DNA of 64,000 bases from Streptomyces venezuelae (GTDB lineage: Bacteria; Actinomycetota; Actinomycetes; Streptomycetales; Streptomycetaceae), in contig NZ_CP029190.1 of the NCBI RefSeq assembly GCF_008642295.1, positions 3,517,501 through 3,581,500 on the forward strand, written 5' to 3'. This document shows positions 16,196 through 24,259 of this stretch, piece after piece. A program made the translations under genes and the position numbers. Below the pieces are notes generated by a model that saw nothing but the letters and a program-made list of their open reading frames with translations, was not told where the DNA came from and did no database searches. Each line of letters starts with the position of its first letter. The first letter of the stretch is position 1.

Positions 16196-17587
16196 GTGTT
16201 CGGAGCGCTCCGCGATGCCGCTGTCCGTGCTGTGCTCTCGCGCCCGTCGGGCACGGTCCGTACGGGCGTGCTCCTCGGCGTGCTCGCGACCTCCGGGGCG
16301 GCCATCCTGGAGCTGGTGCGCGAGCAGACCGGCACCCCCGGCTTCTTCGTCGGCCTCGGCCTGGCCCTGTTCCCGGTCCCCGCGCTCATGGCGGCCTTCC
16401 GGTGGCTCGGCCGGGTCTCGCCCGTCCCGTGGCCGTGCCTGCTGTACTGCTTCGGCTGGGGTGCCTGCGCGGCGGCGCTGATCGCCATACTGGCCAACAG
16501 TTTTGCCACCGAGTGGATAGCCGCGGCCACCGCCGACCCCTCCGATGCCGACCAGCTCGGCTCGATCGCGATCGCACCGGTGGTGGAGGAGACCGCCAAG
16601 GCGGCTGCCCTGTTGCTGGTGTTCCTGTTCCGCAGACGGCTTCTGACCGGGTTCACCGACGGGTTCGTCCTCGCGGGATTCACCGCCACCGGGTTCGCCT
16701 TCACCGAGAACATCCTCTACCTGGGCAATGCCTTCGGCGAGGACCTGGTCAGCGGAACTGCCGTGCTGGACTCGCTGACCGCCGCCACCTTCTTCGTCCG
16801 GATCATGCTGTCCCCGTTCGCCCACCCGCTGTTCACGGTGCTCACCGGCCTGGGCTTCGGCGCGGCCTCGATGTACTGCCGCCGGTCGGCCCGGATCGGG
16901 CTGCCGCTGCTCGGGCTGGCCCTGGCCATGGGCGCACACGCGCTCTGGAACAGCTCCTCCGAGCTGGGCGAATACGGGTTCTACCTGGTCTACGGCTGTG
17001 TGATGGTCCCGGTGTTCGGGCTGCTGGCGGCGCTGGCCGTGCGGCTGCGGCGGCGCCAGCTCCGGGCGGTCGGCAGCGAGCTGGCGGTGTACGCGGCGGC
17101 GGGCTGGCTGGGCCCGGCGGAGGCCCGGGTGCTCGCCTCGATGCCGGCCCGCGCACTGGCCCGGTCGATGGCCCGGCACACCGGCGGGCGCCCGGCCCGG
17201 CGGGCGGTCCTCCGGTACGAGACGGACGCGGCCGAGCTGGCATTGCTGCGGCACCGGGCCCGGCGCGGCGGCCCGGCGCGGGTGCCGGAATTCGCCGAGC
17301 GGGAGCGGGAGTTGCTGGGCCGGATCTGGCTGTGCCGGCCGGTGGCGGGTCCGGCGCTGATCCGCGCGGCCATGGCGGAAGAGCTGGTGCCGCCCGTACT
17401 GCCGCCGACGGCCCGGCCCGTGGTCCCGCCGACGGCCCGGCCCGTGGTCCCGCCTGCGGTCGCGCCCGTGGTCCCGCCCGCCAGGACGGAGATCAGACGT
17501 TCAGTCCCTTGGATTCCAGCCAGGCCAGCGGGTCCATCGTCGAACCACCTGCCGTACGCACTTCCAGGTGCAGATGGGCCCCGGTGA
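16196..17587 (+). CDS. PrsW-family intramembrane metalloprotease
   Basis: About 463 residues. Roughly eight hydrophobic helices fill the first 290 residues. The PrsW signature EETAKAAALLLVF (EExxK, about 143-155) is followed by the second block FTENILYLG (about 178-186) and a HPLF/AHALWN region with the conserved histidines. PrsW enzymes cleave membrane-embedded anti-sigma factors or precursors. A cytoplasmic C-terminal part of about 170 residues ends in Pro/Val-rich repeats. The final ~95 bp overlap the 3' end of the convergent M23 peptidase gene, so the last ~30 residues may be an artefact of a lost stop. The start codon GTG lacks a clear ribosome-binding site. Confidence 0.85.
   Translation: MFGALRDAAVRAVLSRPSGTVRTGVLLGVLATSGAAILELVREQTGTPGFFVGLGLALFPVPALMAAFRWLGRVSPVPWPCLLYCFGWGACAAALIAILANSFATEWIAAATADPSDADQLGSIAIAPVVEETAKAAALLLVFLFRRRLLTGFTDGFVLAGFTATGFAFTENILYLGNAFGEDLVSGTAVLDSLTAATFFVRIMLSPFAHPLFTVLTGLGFGAASMYCRRSARIGLPLLGLALAMGAHALWNSSSELGEYGFYLVYGCVMVPVFGLLAALAVRLRRRQLRAVGSELAVYAAAGWLGPAEARVLASMPARALARSMARHTGGRPARRAVLRYETDAAELALLRHRARRGGPARVPEFAERERELLGRIWLCRPVAGPALIRAAMAEELVPPVLPPTARPVVPPTARPVVPPAVAPVVPPARTEIRRSVPWIPARPAGPSSNHLPYALPGADGPR
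17405..17476 (+). repeat. 24-bp tandem repeat, three copies, in the 3' end of the PrsW gene
   Basis: Units of 24 bp encoding PTARPVVP occur at 17405-17428 and 17429-17452 (identical) and 17453-17476 (diverged, PAVAPVVP). The period preserves the reading frame. This is a likely site of copy-number slippage. Confidence 0.9.
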
Positions 17588-18557
17588 CATTGCCCGTGGC
17601 GCCGACCCGGCCGATGGTGTCGCCGGTGCCCACCGCGCCGGAGGTCACCGCCATCGAGGAGAGGTGGCAGTACCAGACCTCGGTGCCGTCCGGGAGTTCC
17701 AGCACGATCCGGTAGCCGTAGGCCCCCGACCAGCCGGCCGAGGTGATCTTTCCGCCGTGCACGGCCTTGACCGGGGTTCCGGTCGGGGCGGCGAAGTCGA
17801 GCCCGGTGTGCTGCCCGGAGGACCACATGGAGCCGGAGTCGCCGTAGTGCGAGGTCAGGGTGTACGAGGAGGTGGGCAGGGCGTAGCTCGCAGCCAGCTT
17901 GGCCCGCCGTTCGGCCTCCGCGGCGGCCTTCGCCTTGGCCTCGGCCTCGGCGCGGGCTGCGTCCTCGGCCGCCTTGCGCGCGGACTCCTGCTTGGCCTTG
18001 GCCTGCTGGGCGGCGGCTTCCTGGGCGGCGCGCTCGGCGGCCAGCCGTTCGGCCTCCACGGCGGCGTCCTTCTGGGACTCGGCCTGCTGGAGGATGCGGT
18101 GCCGCAGAGCCTCGCCGGCGTCGGCGCCGGTCTCCCCGGTCGCCTGCCGGGGGATGAAGGCGGTGGGCGCCGACCGCTCGCCCGATCCGCGGTCCGCCCG
18201 CGCCCCGTCGGCCCGGGCGGAGCCGGCCCGGTCCGCGGCACCGGCTGCCGCGGCGGCGTCCCGCTGCTCGTCCTTCCCGCTCCCGTCCTCGTCGTCGCCG
18301 AGGAGACCCAGGGAGGGCATGTCCGGCAGGGAGGGCATGGATATCGAGACCTGGGGGCGGTCCTGGGCAGTGGCGATGCCGCCCGCGCCGACCGCCGCGA
18401 TCACACCGACACCCAGGACGGTGGAGCTGCGGGCGAGTCCGCCGCGCTGCCGGGCGACCCGGTGCTTGCCACGGACCGGACGGACGGAGTCCTCGGTGGG
18501 GTTCCATTCGCCCCAGGCGCCGGCGGAGGCCTCTTCCTGGTTCTCGATACCTTCCAC
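17493..18557 (-). CDS. M23 family metallopeptidase (cell-wall endopeptidase), membrane-anchored
   Basis: A 354-residue protein. After a basic cytoplasmic N-terminus, one hydrophobic segment (about 43-65: SSTVLGVGVIAAVGAGGIATA) exports or anchors it. An Ala/Glu/Lys-rich coiled coil (about 150-225) leads to a C-terminal LytM/M23 domain with zinc ligands in QHTGLDF and GAHLHLEV. It should cut peptide cross-links of peptidoglycan outside the membrane. The start is GTG with AAGGAG eight bases upstream. Its 3' end overlaps that of the convergent PrsW gene by 95 bp. The coiled-coil plus LytM layout resembles regulators of amidases as well as active enzymes, but the metal ligands are present here. 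Confidence 0.9.
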   Translation of the reverse strand: MEGIENQEEASAGAWGEWNPTEDSVRPVRGKHRVARQRGGLARSSTVLGVGVIAAVGAGGIATAQDRPQVSISMPSLPDMPSLGLLGDDEDGSGKDEQRDAAAAAGAADRAGSARADGARADRGSGERSAPTAFIPRQATGETGADAGEALRHRILQQAESQKDAAVEAERLAAERAAQEAAAQQAKAKQESARKAAEDAARAEAEAKAKAAAEAERRAKLAASYALPTSSYTLTSHYGDSGSMWSSGQHTGLDFAAPTGTPVKAVHGGKITSAGWSGAYGYRIVLELPDGTEVWYCHLSSMAVTSGAVGTGDTIGRVGATGNVTGAHLHLEVRTAGGSTMDPLAWLESKGLNV

Positions 18558-18837
18558 CGGGATGACTCCTTCCGGCGCGCACGCGCACGGTGCCGCCTCA
18601 TGCGACGGTTGGGACGACCGCGCTGCGTTATCGAACGGTAATAGACAGAGGTGTGTGATTCCAAGCTGTTGCCGTTGATCGTTCCCATCAATCGGCCACT
18701 CCTTGACTGGCTTTGGCCCTCACATACCGCCCATACCCGGCAGTAAACGGGGCATTAAGCCTCCCGTTTGGGTATGTCATCGGCCACCACCACCCCATGA
18801 CGCCACATCAGCCACAGTGCGGAGTGCTCCCCTGCGG

Positions 18838-20013
18838 TCACTCGCTGTGGCGACGGATCACCGGTACGGTCCGCCGCCGGACCGGCTGCCGCTCCCCGGG
18901 CCGGCCGACCGCCAGCAAGGCCATGTCGTCGGTCGCCCCGCCACCGGTGTGCCGGCGCACGTCCGTGGTGAGCGCACTCAGCAGGGCGTCCGGCCCCGGG
19001 AAGATCCGCCCGCGCAGCCGGACCGAAGGGTCGTAGAAGTCCCCCGCCGCGTCCCGCGCCTCGGTCAGCCCGTCGGTGTAGAGGAGCAGGGTGGTCCCCG
19101 CCGGGAACGGCCACTCCTCGACCCGGTCCGGCCAGGCCCCCAGGTCCCCCATGCCCAGGGGCAGCGCCGCCTCGGTGGGCACCAGCGCCTCCAGGCTGCC
19201 GTCCGGGTGCAGCAGCAGCGGCTCCGGATGGCCGCGGTTCACCACCCGCAGCACCGCCGCCCCGCTCGGGATCTCGGCCAGTACGCAGGTGGTGAACCCC
19301 TCCACCGAGTCCAGGCTGTCCCGCCGGGTGCCCTCCCGGGCCAGCGCCCGTTCCAGCCGCTGGGCCACCCCCTCCAGGCTGGGCTCCCACTCGGCGGCCT
19401 CCCGGAACGCTCCGAGCACCACCGCCACCGCCTCCACCGCGCCCATGCCCTTGCCCCGGACGTCACCCACCGCGAGCCGCACTCCGTACGGGGTGTCCTG
19501 GACGGCGTACAGATCCCCGCCGATGAACGCGTCGGCCTCGGCGGCCTCGTACCGGGCCGAGACGTGCAGCCCGCCGATCCGCTCCGCCGGGACGGGCAGC
19601 ACGGCCCGCTGGGCCACCTCGGCGATCCCGCGCGCGGAGGCCAGCCGCTCCCCGCTGCGCCGGACCACCCGGTTGATGAGGATGGCCAGCCCGGAGACGG
19701 TGAGCACGGTCACCAGCTCGGTCAGCGCCTCCACCTTCCAGGTGGTGCCGTTGTTGATGTGGAGCCCCAGGACGGCGAGCGAGGCCAACATGCCGATCAG
19801 GGCGGTGGTACCGAGGGCGAACAGCGGGGCGGCGACGAGCGGGGCCGCGGAGAAGAACGGCGAGCCGGTGAAGCTGGGCGGGGTCAGCACGTCGAAGGCC
19901 AGCCCGATGACGATCAGCAGGGCCGGGAGCACCCGGAGGAACCGCCGGCTCAGCCGGTTCGTCCCGAGACCGCCCTTCCTGCCGCCTCCGCTGCGCTGCC
20001 CCAGCCCCGCCAC
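18838..20013 (-). CDS. Membrane-bound SpoIIE-type PP2C protein phosphatase
   Basis: A 391-residue protein with three to four transmembrane helices in the first ~115 residues (FLRVLPALLIVIGLAFDVL; ALGTTALIGMLASLAVLGL; VTVLTVSGLAILI), a short linker and a SpoIIE phosphatase domain (about 145-375). The latter has FIGGDLYAV, LAVGDVRGKGMGAVE, VNRGHPEPLLL, LLYTDGLTEARD and GGATDDMALLAV, which hold the metal-binding aspartates. It likely dephosphorylates an anti-anti-sigma factor in response to a membrane signal. Unlike the phosphatase at 2795, it has no ATPase domain. GTG start with AGGAG six bases upstream. The initiator tRNA lies upstream on the same strand, behind a strong terminator. Confidence 0.9.
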   Translation of the reverse strand: MAGLGQRSGGGRKGGLGTNRLSRRFLRVLPALLIVIGLAFDVLTPPSFTGSPFFSAAPLVAAPLFALGTTALIGMLASLAVLGLHINNGTTWKVEALTELVTVLTVSGLAILINRVVRRSGERLASARGIAEVAQRAVLPVPAERIGGLHVSARYEAAEADAFIGGDLYAVQDTPYGVRLAVGDVRGKGMGAVEAVAVVLGAFREAAEWEPSLEGVAQRLERALAREGTRRDSLDSVEGFTTCVLAEIPSGAAVLRVVNRGHPEPLLLHPDGSLEALVPTEAALPLGMGDLGAWPDRVEEWPFPAGTTLLLYTDGLTEARDAAGDFYDPSVRLRGRIFPGPDALLSALTTDVRRHTGGGATDDMALLAVGRPGERQPVRRRTVPVIRRHSE

Positions 20014-20102
20014 TCGGTTCTCCTATGCCCGGTCCTCGGTCAAGGCTGGGGGTACGGCCCGCCCGGCGTCGAGCGGACGGGAGCCGATCGGGTGAGCAAC
20101 GA

Positions 20103-20135
20103 CGAAGGCCCGGATCCTGAGGATCCGGGCCTTCG
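20103..20135. terminator. Strong terminator hairpin after the initiator tRNA
   Basis: Perfect 15-bp inverted repeat, CGAAGGCCCGGATCC (20103-20117) with its complement (20121-20135), separated by TGA. It separates the tRNA-fMet gene from the SpoIIE phosphatase downstream on the same strand. Confidence 0.9.
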
Positions 20136-20142
20136 TACGGAG

Positions 20143-20216
20143 TAGCGGGGACAGGATTTGAACCTGCGACCTCTGGGTTATGAGCCCAGCGAGCTACCGA
20201 GCTGCTCCACCCCGCG
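20143..20216 (-). tRNA. Initiator tRNA-fMet (CAT anticodon)
   Basis: On the minus strand the gene starts CGCGGGGTGGAGCAG, with an unpaired first base against T72, and has the anticodon stem TGGG-CTCATAA-CCCA with three consecutive G-C pairs. Both are hallmarks of initiator rather than elongator tRNA-Met. The T-arm reads GGTTCAAATCC. The encoded 3' end is ACT rather than CCA, so CCA is presumably added by enzyme. Confidence 0.95.
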
Positions 20217-20277
20217 TCGGTGAACACCACCTTACGCCATCGGAGAGCTGCTCCCAAACCACATATCCTCCGGGCCG

Positions 20278-20766
20278 CTAGAGCCTGCCGAGGAAGGCGG
20301 TCAGGTTCCCGGCCATCCGGTCGATCTGCTGCTGCACCGTCAGCGACTCCTCGAACCGCCCGCCGGGCTCCGGCTGCTTCTTCCCCCGTACGTACAGCGA
20401 GCAGTCCATGTCCGTGCACAGGTAGATGCCGACCGAGTTCCCCTCCCGCCCTTCCTTCCCCGTCTTGCGGGCGGTCATCAGCGAGACCCCGCTGCCCGGG
20501 TGGGTGGTCAGGCAGAGGCTGCACATGCTGCGGTGCAGGAACCCGCGCTTGGCCGCGGGGAAGCGGAGCGCCACCCCGATGAGCCGGCCCTCGTGCTCGG
20601 TGACGAGATAGCTGCGGTCGGGCGCGGACAGGTCCCGCCAGCCCAGGAAGTCCAGATCGGCCCAGGGCCGGTCGGCCAGGTCGCGGGGCATCGGCAGCCG
20701 CCCGGCCTCGCCCTTGGAGCAGTTGACGAACGCCTTGCGGATCTCGGTCTCGGTCAGTGCCTTCAT
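20278..20766 (-). CDS. FBP-domain (FusB/EF-G-binding-like) zinc finger protein
   Basis: A 162-residue protein matching the FBP domain family, whose C-terminal treble-clef zinc finger resembles that of EF-G-binding FusB proteins. Visible ligands are CSLCLTTH (about 82-89) and CTDMDCS (about 117-123), around the phrase GNSVGIYLCTD. The N-terminus KALTETEIRKAFVNCSKGE is characteristic. FusB-type proteins bind EF-G and release it from stalled ribosomes; whether this homologue does so is inference. It is divergent from a TetR gene, with CTAGGC palindromes between them that could control both. Confidence 0.82.
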   Translation of the reverse strand: MKALTETEIRKAFVNCSKGEAGRLPMPRDLADRPWADLDFLGWRDLSAPDRSYLVTEHEGRLIGVALRFPAAKRGFLHRSMCSLCLTTHPGSGVSLMTARKTGKEGREGNSVGIYLCTDMDCSLYVRGKKQPEPGGRFEESLTVQQQIDRMAGNLTAFLGRL

Positions 20767-20777
20767 GGTGGCTGACG

Positions 20778-20804
20778 CTAGGCTTGCCTAGACCCCCTAG
20801 GCAA
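20778..20804. promoter_or_regulatory. Candidate TetR operator: overlapping CTAGGC palindromes
   Basis: Two symmetrical elements share a half-site. CTAGGCTTGCCTAG at 20778-20791 is a perfect 14-bp palindrome. TTGCCTAG (20784-20791) and CTAGGCAA (20797-20804) form an 8-bp inverted repeat with a 5-bp spacer. They sit between the FBP gene start (20766) and the TetR gene start (20836). Autoregulation by that TetR protein is the obvious inference. Confidence 0.65.
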
Positions 20805-20835
20805 ATGATTAACACTCCAAGGAAAAGAGGGACCG

Positions 20836-21411
20836 TTGGCGGTACGCGCGGGACTCACCCCCGACCGGATCGTCGAGGCAGCGGCCGAGCTGGCGGACTC
20901 CGCCGGCTTCGACAAGATCACCATCTCGGCGCTCGCCCGGCACTTCGGCGTCCGGGACGCCAGCCTCTACTCCCACCTCCGCAGCCTCCAGGACCTGCGG
21001 GAGCGGCTGGCGGTGCGCTGTGCCGCCGAGTTCGCCGACCGCCTCGGCGCAGCCCTGGCCGGCCGCTCCGGGCGGGACGCCCTGGCCGGCTTCGCCACCG
21101 CCTACCGCGACTACGCCGTCGCCCACCCCGGCCGGTACGCCGCCACCCAACTGCCGCTGCCGGCCGAGCAGGCCGCCGCCTCCGCGGGCCACCGCCGCAT
21201 GTCGGAGTACACGTACGCGCTCTTCCACGGCTACGGCCTGGAGGAGCCGGATCTGACCGACGCGGTCCGGCTGGTCCGCAGCACCCTCCACGGGTTCGCC
21301 GCGCTGGAGGCCTCGGCCGCCTTCCTGGCCCCACGCCCCCTGGACGCGTCCTGGCCGCCGATGCTGGAGGCCCTCCACACCCTGCTCACGGCTTGGCCGC
21401 ACCGGCCCTGA
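20836..21411 (+). CDS. TetR/AcrR family regulator with TetR_C-type WHG-like domain
   Basis: A 191-residue protein. The N-terminal DNA-binding domain is LTPDRIVEAAAELADSAGFD then KITISALARHFGVRDASLYSHLRS (helix-turn-helix about 27-50). The C-terminal domain (about 80-180) contains STLHGFAALEASAAF, typical of a TetR subgroup with the HGF/WHG motif. The start is TTG at 20836 with AGAGGGA just upstream. It is head-to-head with the FBP-domain gene, and the shared palindromic operator suggests it represses itself and probably that gene. Its effector is unknown. Confidence 0.88.
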   Translation: MAVRAGLTPDRIVEAAAELADSAGFDKITISALARHFGVRDASLYSHLRSLQDLRERLAVRCAAEFADRLGAALAGRSGRDALAGFATAYRDYAVAHPGRYAATQLPLPAEQAAASAGHRRMSEYTYALFHGYGLEEPDLTDAVRLVRSTLHGFAALEASAAFLAPRPLDASWPPMLEALHTLLTAWPHRP

Positions 21412-21439
21412 GGCGGGCCTTCAACCCGGCGTGAACAGC

Positions 21440-21476
21440 ACAGCGCCCCCGACCGGATTCCGGTCGGGGGCGCTGT
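21440..21476. terminator. Terminator hairpin between TetR gene and tRNA-Lys
   Basis: A 17-bp inverted repeat (21440-21456 with 21460-21476, loop ATT; arms ACAGCGCCCCCGACCGG and complement). It serves the TetR gene from the left and tRNA-Lys from the right. Confidence 0.9.
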
Positions 21477-21484
21477 CCGAGCTG

Positions 21485-21557
21485 TAGGCCATGTCGGACT
21501 CGAACCGACAACCAATGGATTAAAAGTCCACTGCTCTGCCAATTGAGCTAATGGCCC
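21485..21557 (-). tRNA. tRNA-Lys (TTT anticodon)
   Basis: The minus strand folds as a standard cloverleaf: acceptor GGGCCAT with ATGGCCT, D-arm AGCTCAATTGGCAGAGC, anticodon loop ACTTTTAA giving anticodon UUU, T-arm GGTTCGAGTCC. CCA is not encoded. Confidence 0.95.
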
Positions 21558-21724
21558 TTGGAGTGCTCTCCCCAGAGCATAGCCGGACACCGCCCGTCAG
21601 CCGATTGGGTATCGGCCGACGGGCGGTCGGAGTGTCAGTTCGCCGCGGCCAGGACACCGAAGGGCCCGCCCGACACCCAGTGTCGGACGGGCCCTGTCAG
21701 CAGGTCAGTTCAGTGACCGAAGCC

Positions 21725-24046
21725 TCAGCCGTTGCGCTTCCAGCGCGGCTTGTCGTCGCGGCGGCCGGCACCGAAGGAACCGGAGGAACCGGAACCCGAC
21801 GGGCGGTGGTCGTCGCGGCGGCCGTACGGACGGTCGCTGCCACCGGAGCGGAAGCCACCGGACGGGCGGTCGTCACGACGGTCGCGGTTGAACGGACGGT
21901 CGCCGCCACCGGAGCGGAAGCCACCGGACGGGCGGTCGTCGCGGCGGAAGCCACCACGGTCACCACCGCGGTCATCGCGGTTGAAACCACCGGACGGACG
22001 GTCATCGCGACGGAAGCCGCCGGAGGGACGGTCGTCACGACGGAAACCACCACGGTCACCACCGCGGTCGTCACGGTTGAAACCACCGGACGGACGGTCA
22101 TCGCGACGGAAGCCGCCGGAGGGACGGTCGTCACGACGGAAACCACCACGGTCACCACCGCGGTCGTCACGGTTGAAACCACCGGACGGACGGTCATCGC
22201 GACGGAAGCCGCCGGAGGGACGGTCGTCACGACGGAAACCACCACGGTCACCACCGCGGTCATCGCGGTTGAAACCACCGCGGTCGCCGCGGTCGCCGCG
22301 GTCGTCACGACGGAAGCCGCCACGGTCACCGCGGTCACCGCGGTCGTCGCGACGGAAGCCGCCACGGTCGCCACCGCGGTTGTCACGGCGCTCGTAGTTG
22401 CCCCGCTCGTCGCGCTGGGCACGCTCCTCGCGGCGCTCCTGCGCGGCCAGTTCGGCAGCGGCAGCGGCGGCGGCAGCCGCCACCTCGGCCTCGGCGACCT
22501 CGGCGGCCTCGGCCACCGCGGCCTCCGGGTCCTCACCGCGCTCACGGGCGGCGCGGGCGACCAGGCGCTCGGCCTCCTCGCGGAGCTCGCCGGCCCGGCG
22601 CTGCAGGCGCTCCAGCTGCTTGGTCAGCTCGGCGACCTCGCGCTCGGCCTGCTTGGCGGCGTTGTTCGCGGAGTCGGCCTGGACCTCGGTCAGCGACCGG
22701 GCACCGGTGATCTCGGCGACCTCGGGGTCGAAGGCGCCGGCACCGCCGACGATGTGGCGCGAGGCGTCCACGCCCGCGTCCTCCATCAGGCGGAAGATCT
22801 GGCGGCGCTGGTGCGGCAGGGCCAGGGAGACCACGACACCGGAGCGGCCGGCACGGGCGGTACGGCCCGAGCGGTGCAGGTAGTCCTTGTGGTCGCCGGC
22901 CGGGTCCACGTTGAGGACCAGGTCGATGCCGTCCACGTGGATGCCTCGGGCGGCGACGTCGGTCGCGACGAGCGCGTTGACGTAGCCGTCCTTGAAGTCG
23001 GCGAGGGTGCGGGTACGCGCGCCCTGGGTCATACCGCCGTGCAGCGCGTCCGCCTTCACACCGGCGTCGCGCAGCTGCTCGGCGATGCGGTCGGCGCCCA
23101 GCTGGGTGCGGACGAAGATGATGGTGCGGCCCTTGCGGGCGGCGATGGCGGCGGTGACCGGCGCCTTGTCCTTCGGCTTCACGACCAGGACGTGGTGGGT
23201 CATGGTGGTGACGGCGCCGGCGGACGGGTCGACCTCGTGGGTGACCGGGTTGACGAGGTAACGCTTCACCAGGCTGTCGATCTCGTTCTCCAGGGTGGCG
23301 GAGAACAGCAGGCGCTGGCCGCCGGCCGGAACCTGGTCGAGCAGCTCGGTGACCTCGGGCAGGAAGCCCAGGTCGGCCATCTGGTCGGCCTCGTCGAGGA
23401 CCGCGATCTTGACCTGCTCCAGGGAGCAGGCGCCACGGTTGATGATGTCGCGCAGACGGCCCGGGGTGGCGACGAGGATGTCGACACCGCGCTCCAGGGC
23501 GTAGATCTGGTTGCCCATGGAGGTACCGCCGCAGACGACCTTCATCTTCAGGCCGAGCACGTCGCCGTAGGGCTGGAGGGCGTCCGCGACCTGCATCGCG
23601 AGCTCACGGGTCGGGGTGAGGATGACGCCGCGGGGCTTCTTCTTGTCGGTGTAGCCGCCGGCCAGGGTGGCCAGGAGCGGCAGACCGAAGGAGAGGGTCT
23701 TGCCGGAGCCGGTGCGGCCACGGCCGAGGATGTCCTTGCCGGCCAGGGCGTCCGGGATGGTCGCGGCCTGGATCGGGAAGGGGGTGGTGACACCGTTCTG
23801 CGCGAGCTTGCGGACCACGCCCTCGGGCAGACCGAGGTCGGCGAAGGTGATGGTGGGCTCGGCGTCGGCGTCGGCGTCGTCAGCCTCGTTGTAGTCGAGG
23901 TCCTCGGACTGGTCGGCCGTCACGTCGGCAACATCAGCCACATCGGCCTCGAGCGCCTCGATGGTCTCGTCGACCACAAGGGTCTCGACGGCCTCGATCG
24001 AGTCGTTCTCGGGCATGACGGCACGGTCAGAACTGGAAATGGACAT
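21725..24046 (-). CDS. DEAD-box RNA helicase with Arg/Gly/Asp-rich repeat tail
   Basis: About 773 residues. An acidic N-terminus (about 1-65) is followed by the helicase core: Q motif (FADLGLPEGVVRKL...TPFPIQ), Walker A GRTGSGKT, PTRELA, TPGR, DEAD (LDEADQMADLG), SAT, then domain 2 with HGGM, TDVAARGIHVDG and HRSGRTARAG. After a coiled coil (about 470-560) comes a ~210-residue tail of FRRDDRPSGG/DRGG units. Such tails bind RNA nonspecifically and favour condensate formation; cold-shock and ribosome-assembly roles are usual for this family (DeaD/RhlE-like). The start ATG at 24046 lacks a good ribosome-binding site at normal distance (GGAAGG is 13 nt away). Confidence 0.93.
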   Translation of the reverse strand: MSISSSDRAVMPENDSIEAVETLVVDETIEALEADVADVADVTADQSEDLDYNEADDADADAEPTITFADLGLPEGVVRKLAQNGVTTPFPIQAATIPDALAGKDILGRGRTGSGKTLSFGLPLLATLAGGYTDKKKPRGVILTPTRELAMQVADALQPYGDVLGLKMKVVCGGTSMGNQIYALERGVDILVATPGRLRDIINRGACSLEQVKIAVLDEADQMADLGFLPEVTELLDQVPAGGQRLLFSATLENEIDSLVKRYLVNPVTHEVDPSAGAVTTMTHHVLVVKPKDKAPVTAAIAARKGRTIIFVRTQLGADRIAEQLRDAGVKADALHGGMTQGARTRTLADFKDGYVNALVATDVAARGIHVDGIDLVLNVDPAGDHKDYLHRSGRTARAGRSGVVVSLALPHQRRQIFRLMEDAGVDASRHIVGGAGAFDPEVAEITGARSLTEVQADSANNAAKQAEREVAELTKQLERLQRRAGELREEAERLVARAARERGEDPEAAVAEAAEVAEAEVAAAAAAAAAELAAQERREERAQRDERGNYERRDNRGGDRGGFRRDDRGDRGDRGGFRRDDRGDRGDRGGFNRDDRGGDRGGFRRDDRPSGGFRRDDRPSGGFNRDDRGGDRGGFRRDDRPSGGFRRDDRPSGGFNRDDRGGDRGGFRRDDRPSGGFRRDDRPSGGFNRDDRGGDRGGFRRDDRPSGGFRSGGGDRPFNRDRRDDRPSGGFRSGGSDRPYGRRDDHRPSGSGSSGSFGAGRRDDKPRWKRNG
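21885..22275 (-). repeat. 96-bp tandem repeat in the helicase tail
   Basis: The same phrase recurs with an exact 96-bp period: the TTGAAACCACCG block falls at 21981, 22077, 22173 and 22269. Each unit encodes 32 residues (NRDDRGGDRGGF plus two FRRDDRPSGG modules), and adjacent copies are nearly identical at the DNA level. Confidence 0.92.
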
Positions 24047-24259
24047 GCGAATGCGAAAACCTTCCGGAGTCTCGGCACGCGCCCAAACTCCGTGAATCGC
24101 AAATTCGACCGCCTCAATGCGGTCAGCCACGGCAAGGGAGAGTACGCGCCACACGGCGCTCTTCGGGTTCGGCGCCGGGCAATGGGATCAAACGATCTAT
24201 AACCATACGCACCCCTCCCCCACCCTGGCAAGTCCGCAGGTGAGCGCCGGGTCGGGGGC

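Noticed and set aside
18558..18837. c-di-AMP (ydaO-type) riboswitch upstream of the M23 peptidase
   Set aside because: Streptomycete wall-peptidase genes sometimes have one, but I could not find the conserved ydaO blocks on the minus strand here.
24047..24259. Riboswitch or cold-shock leader upstream of the DEAD-box helicase
   Set aside because: No recognisable conserved RNA motif could be seen by eye.
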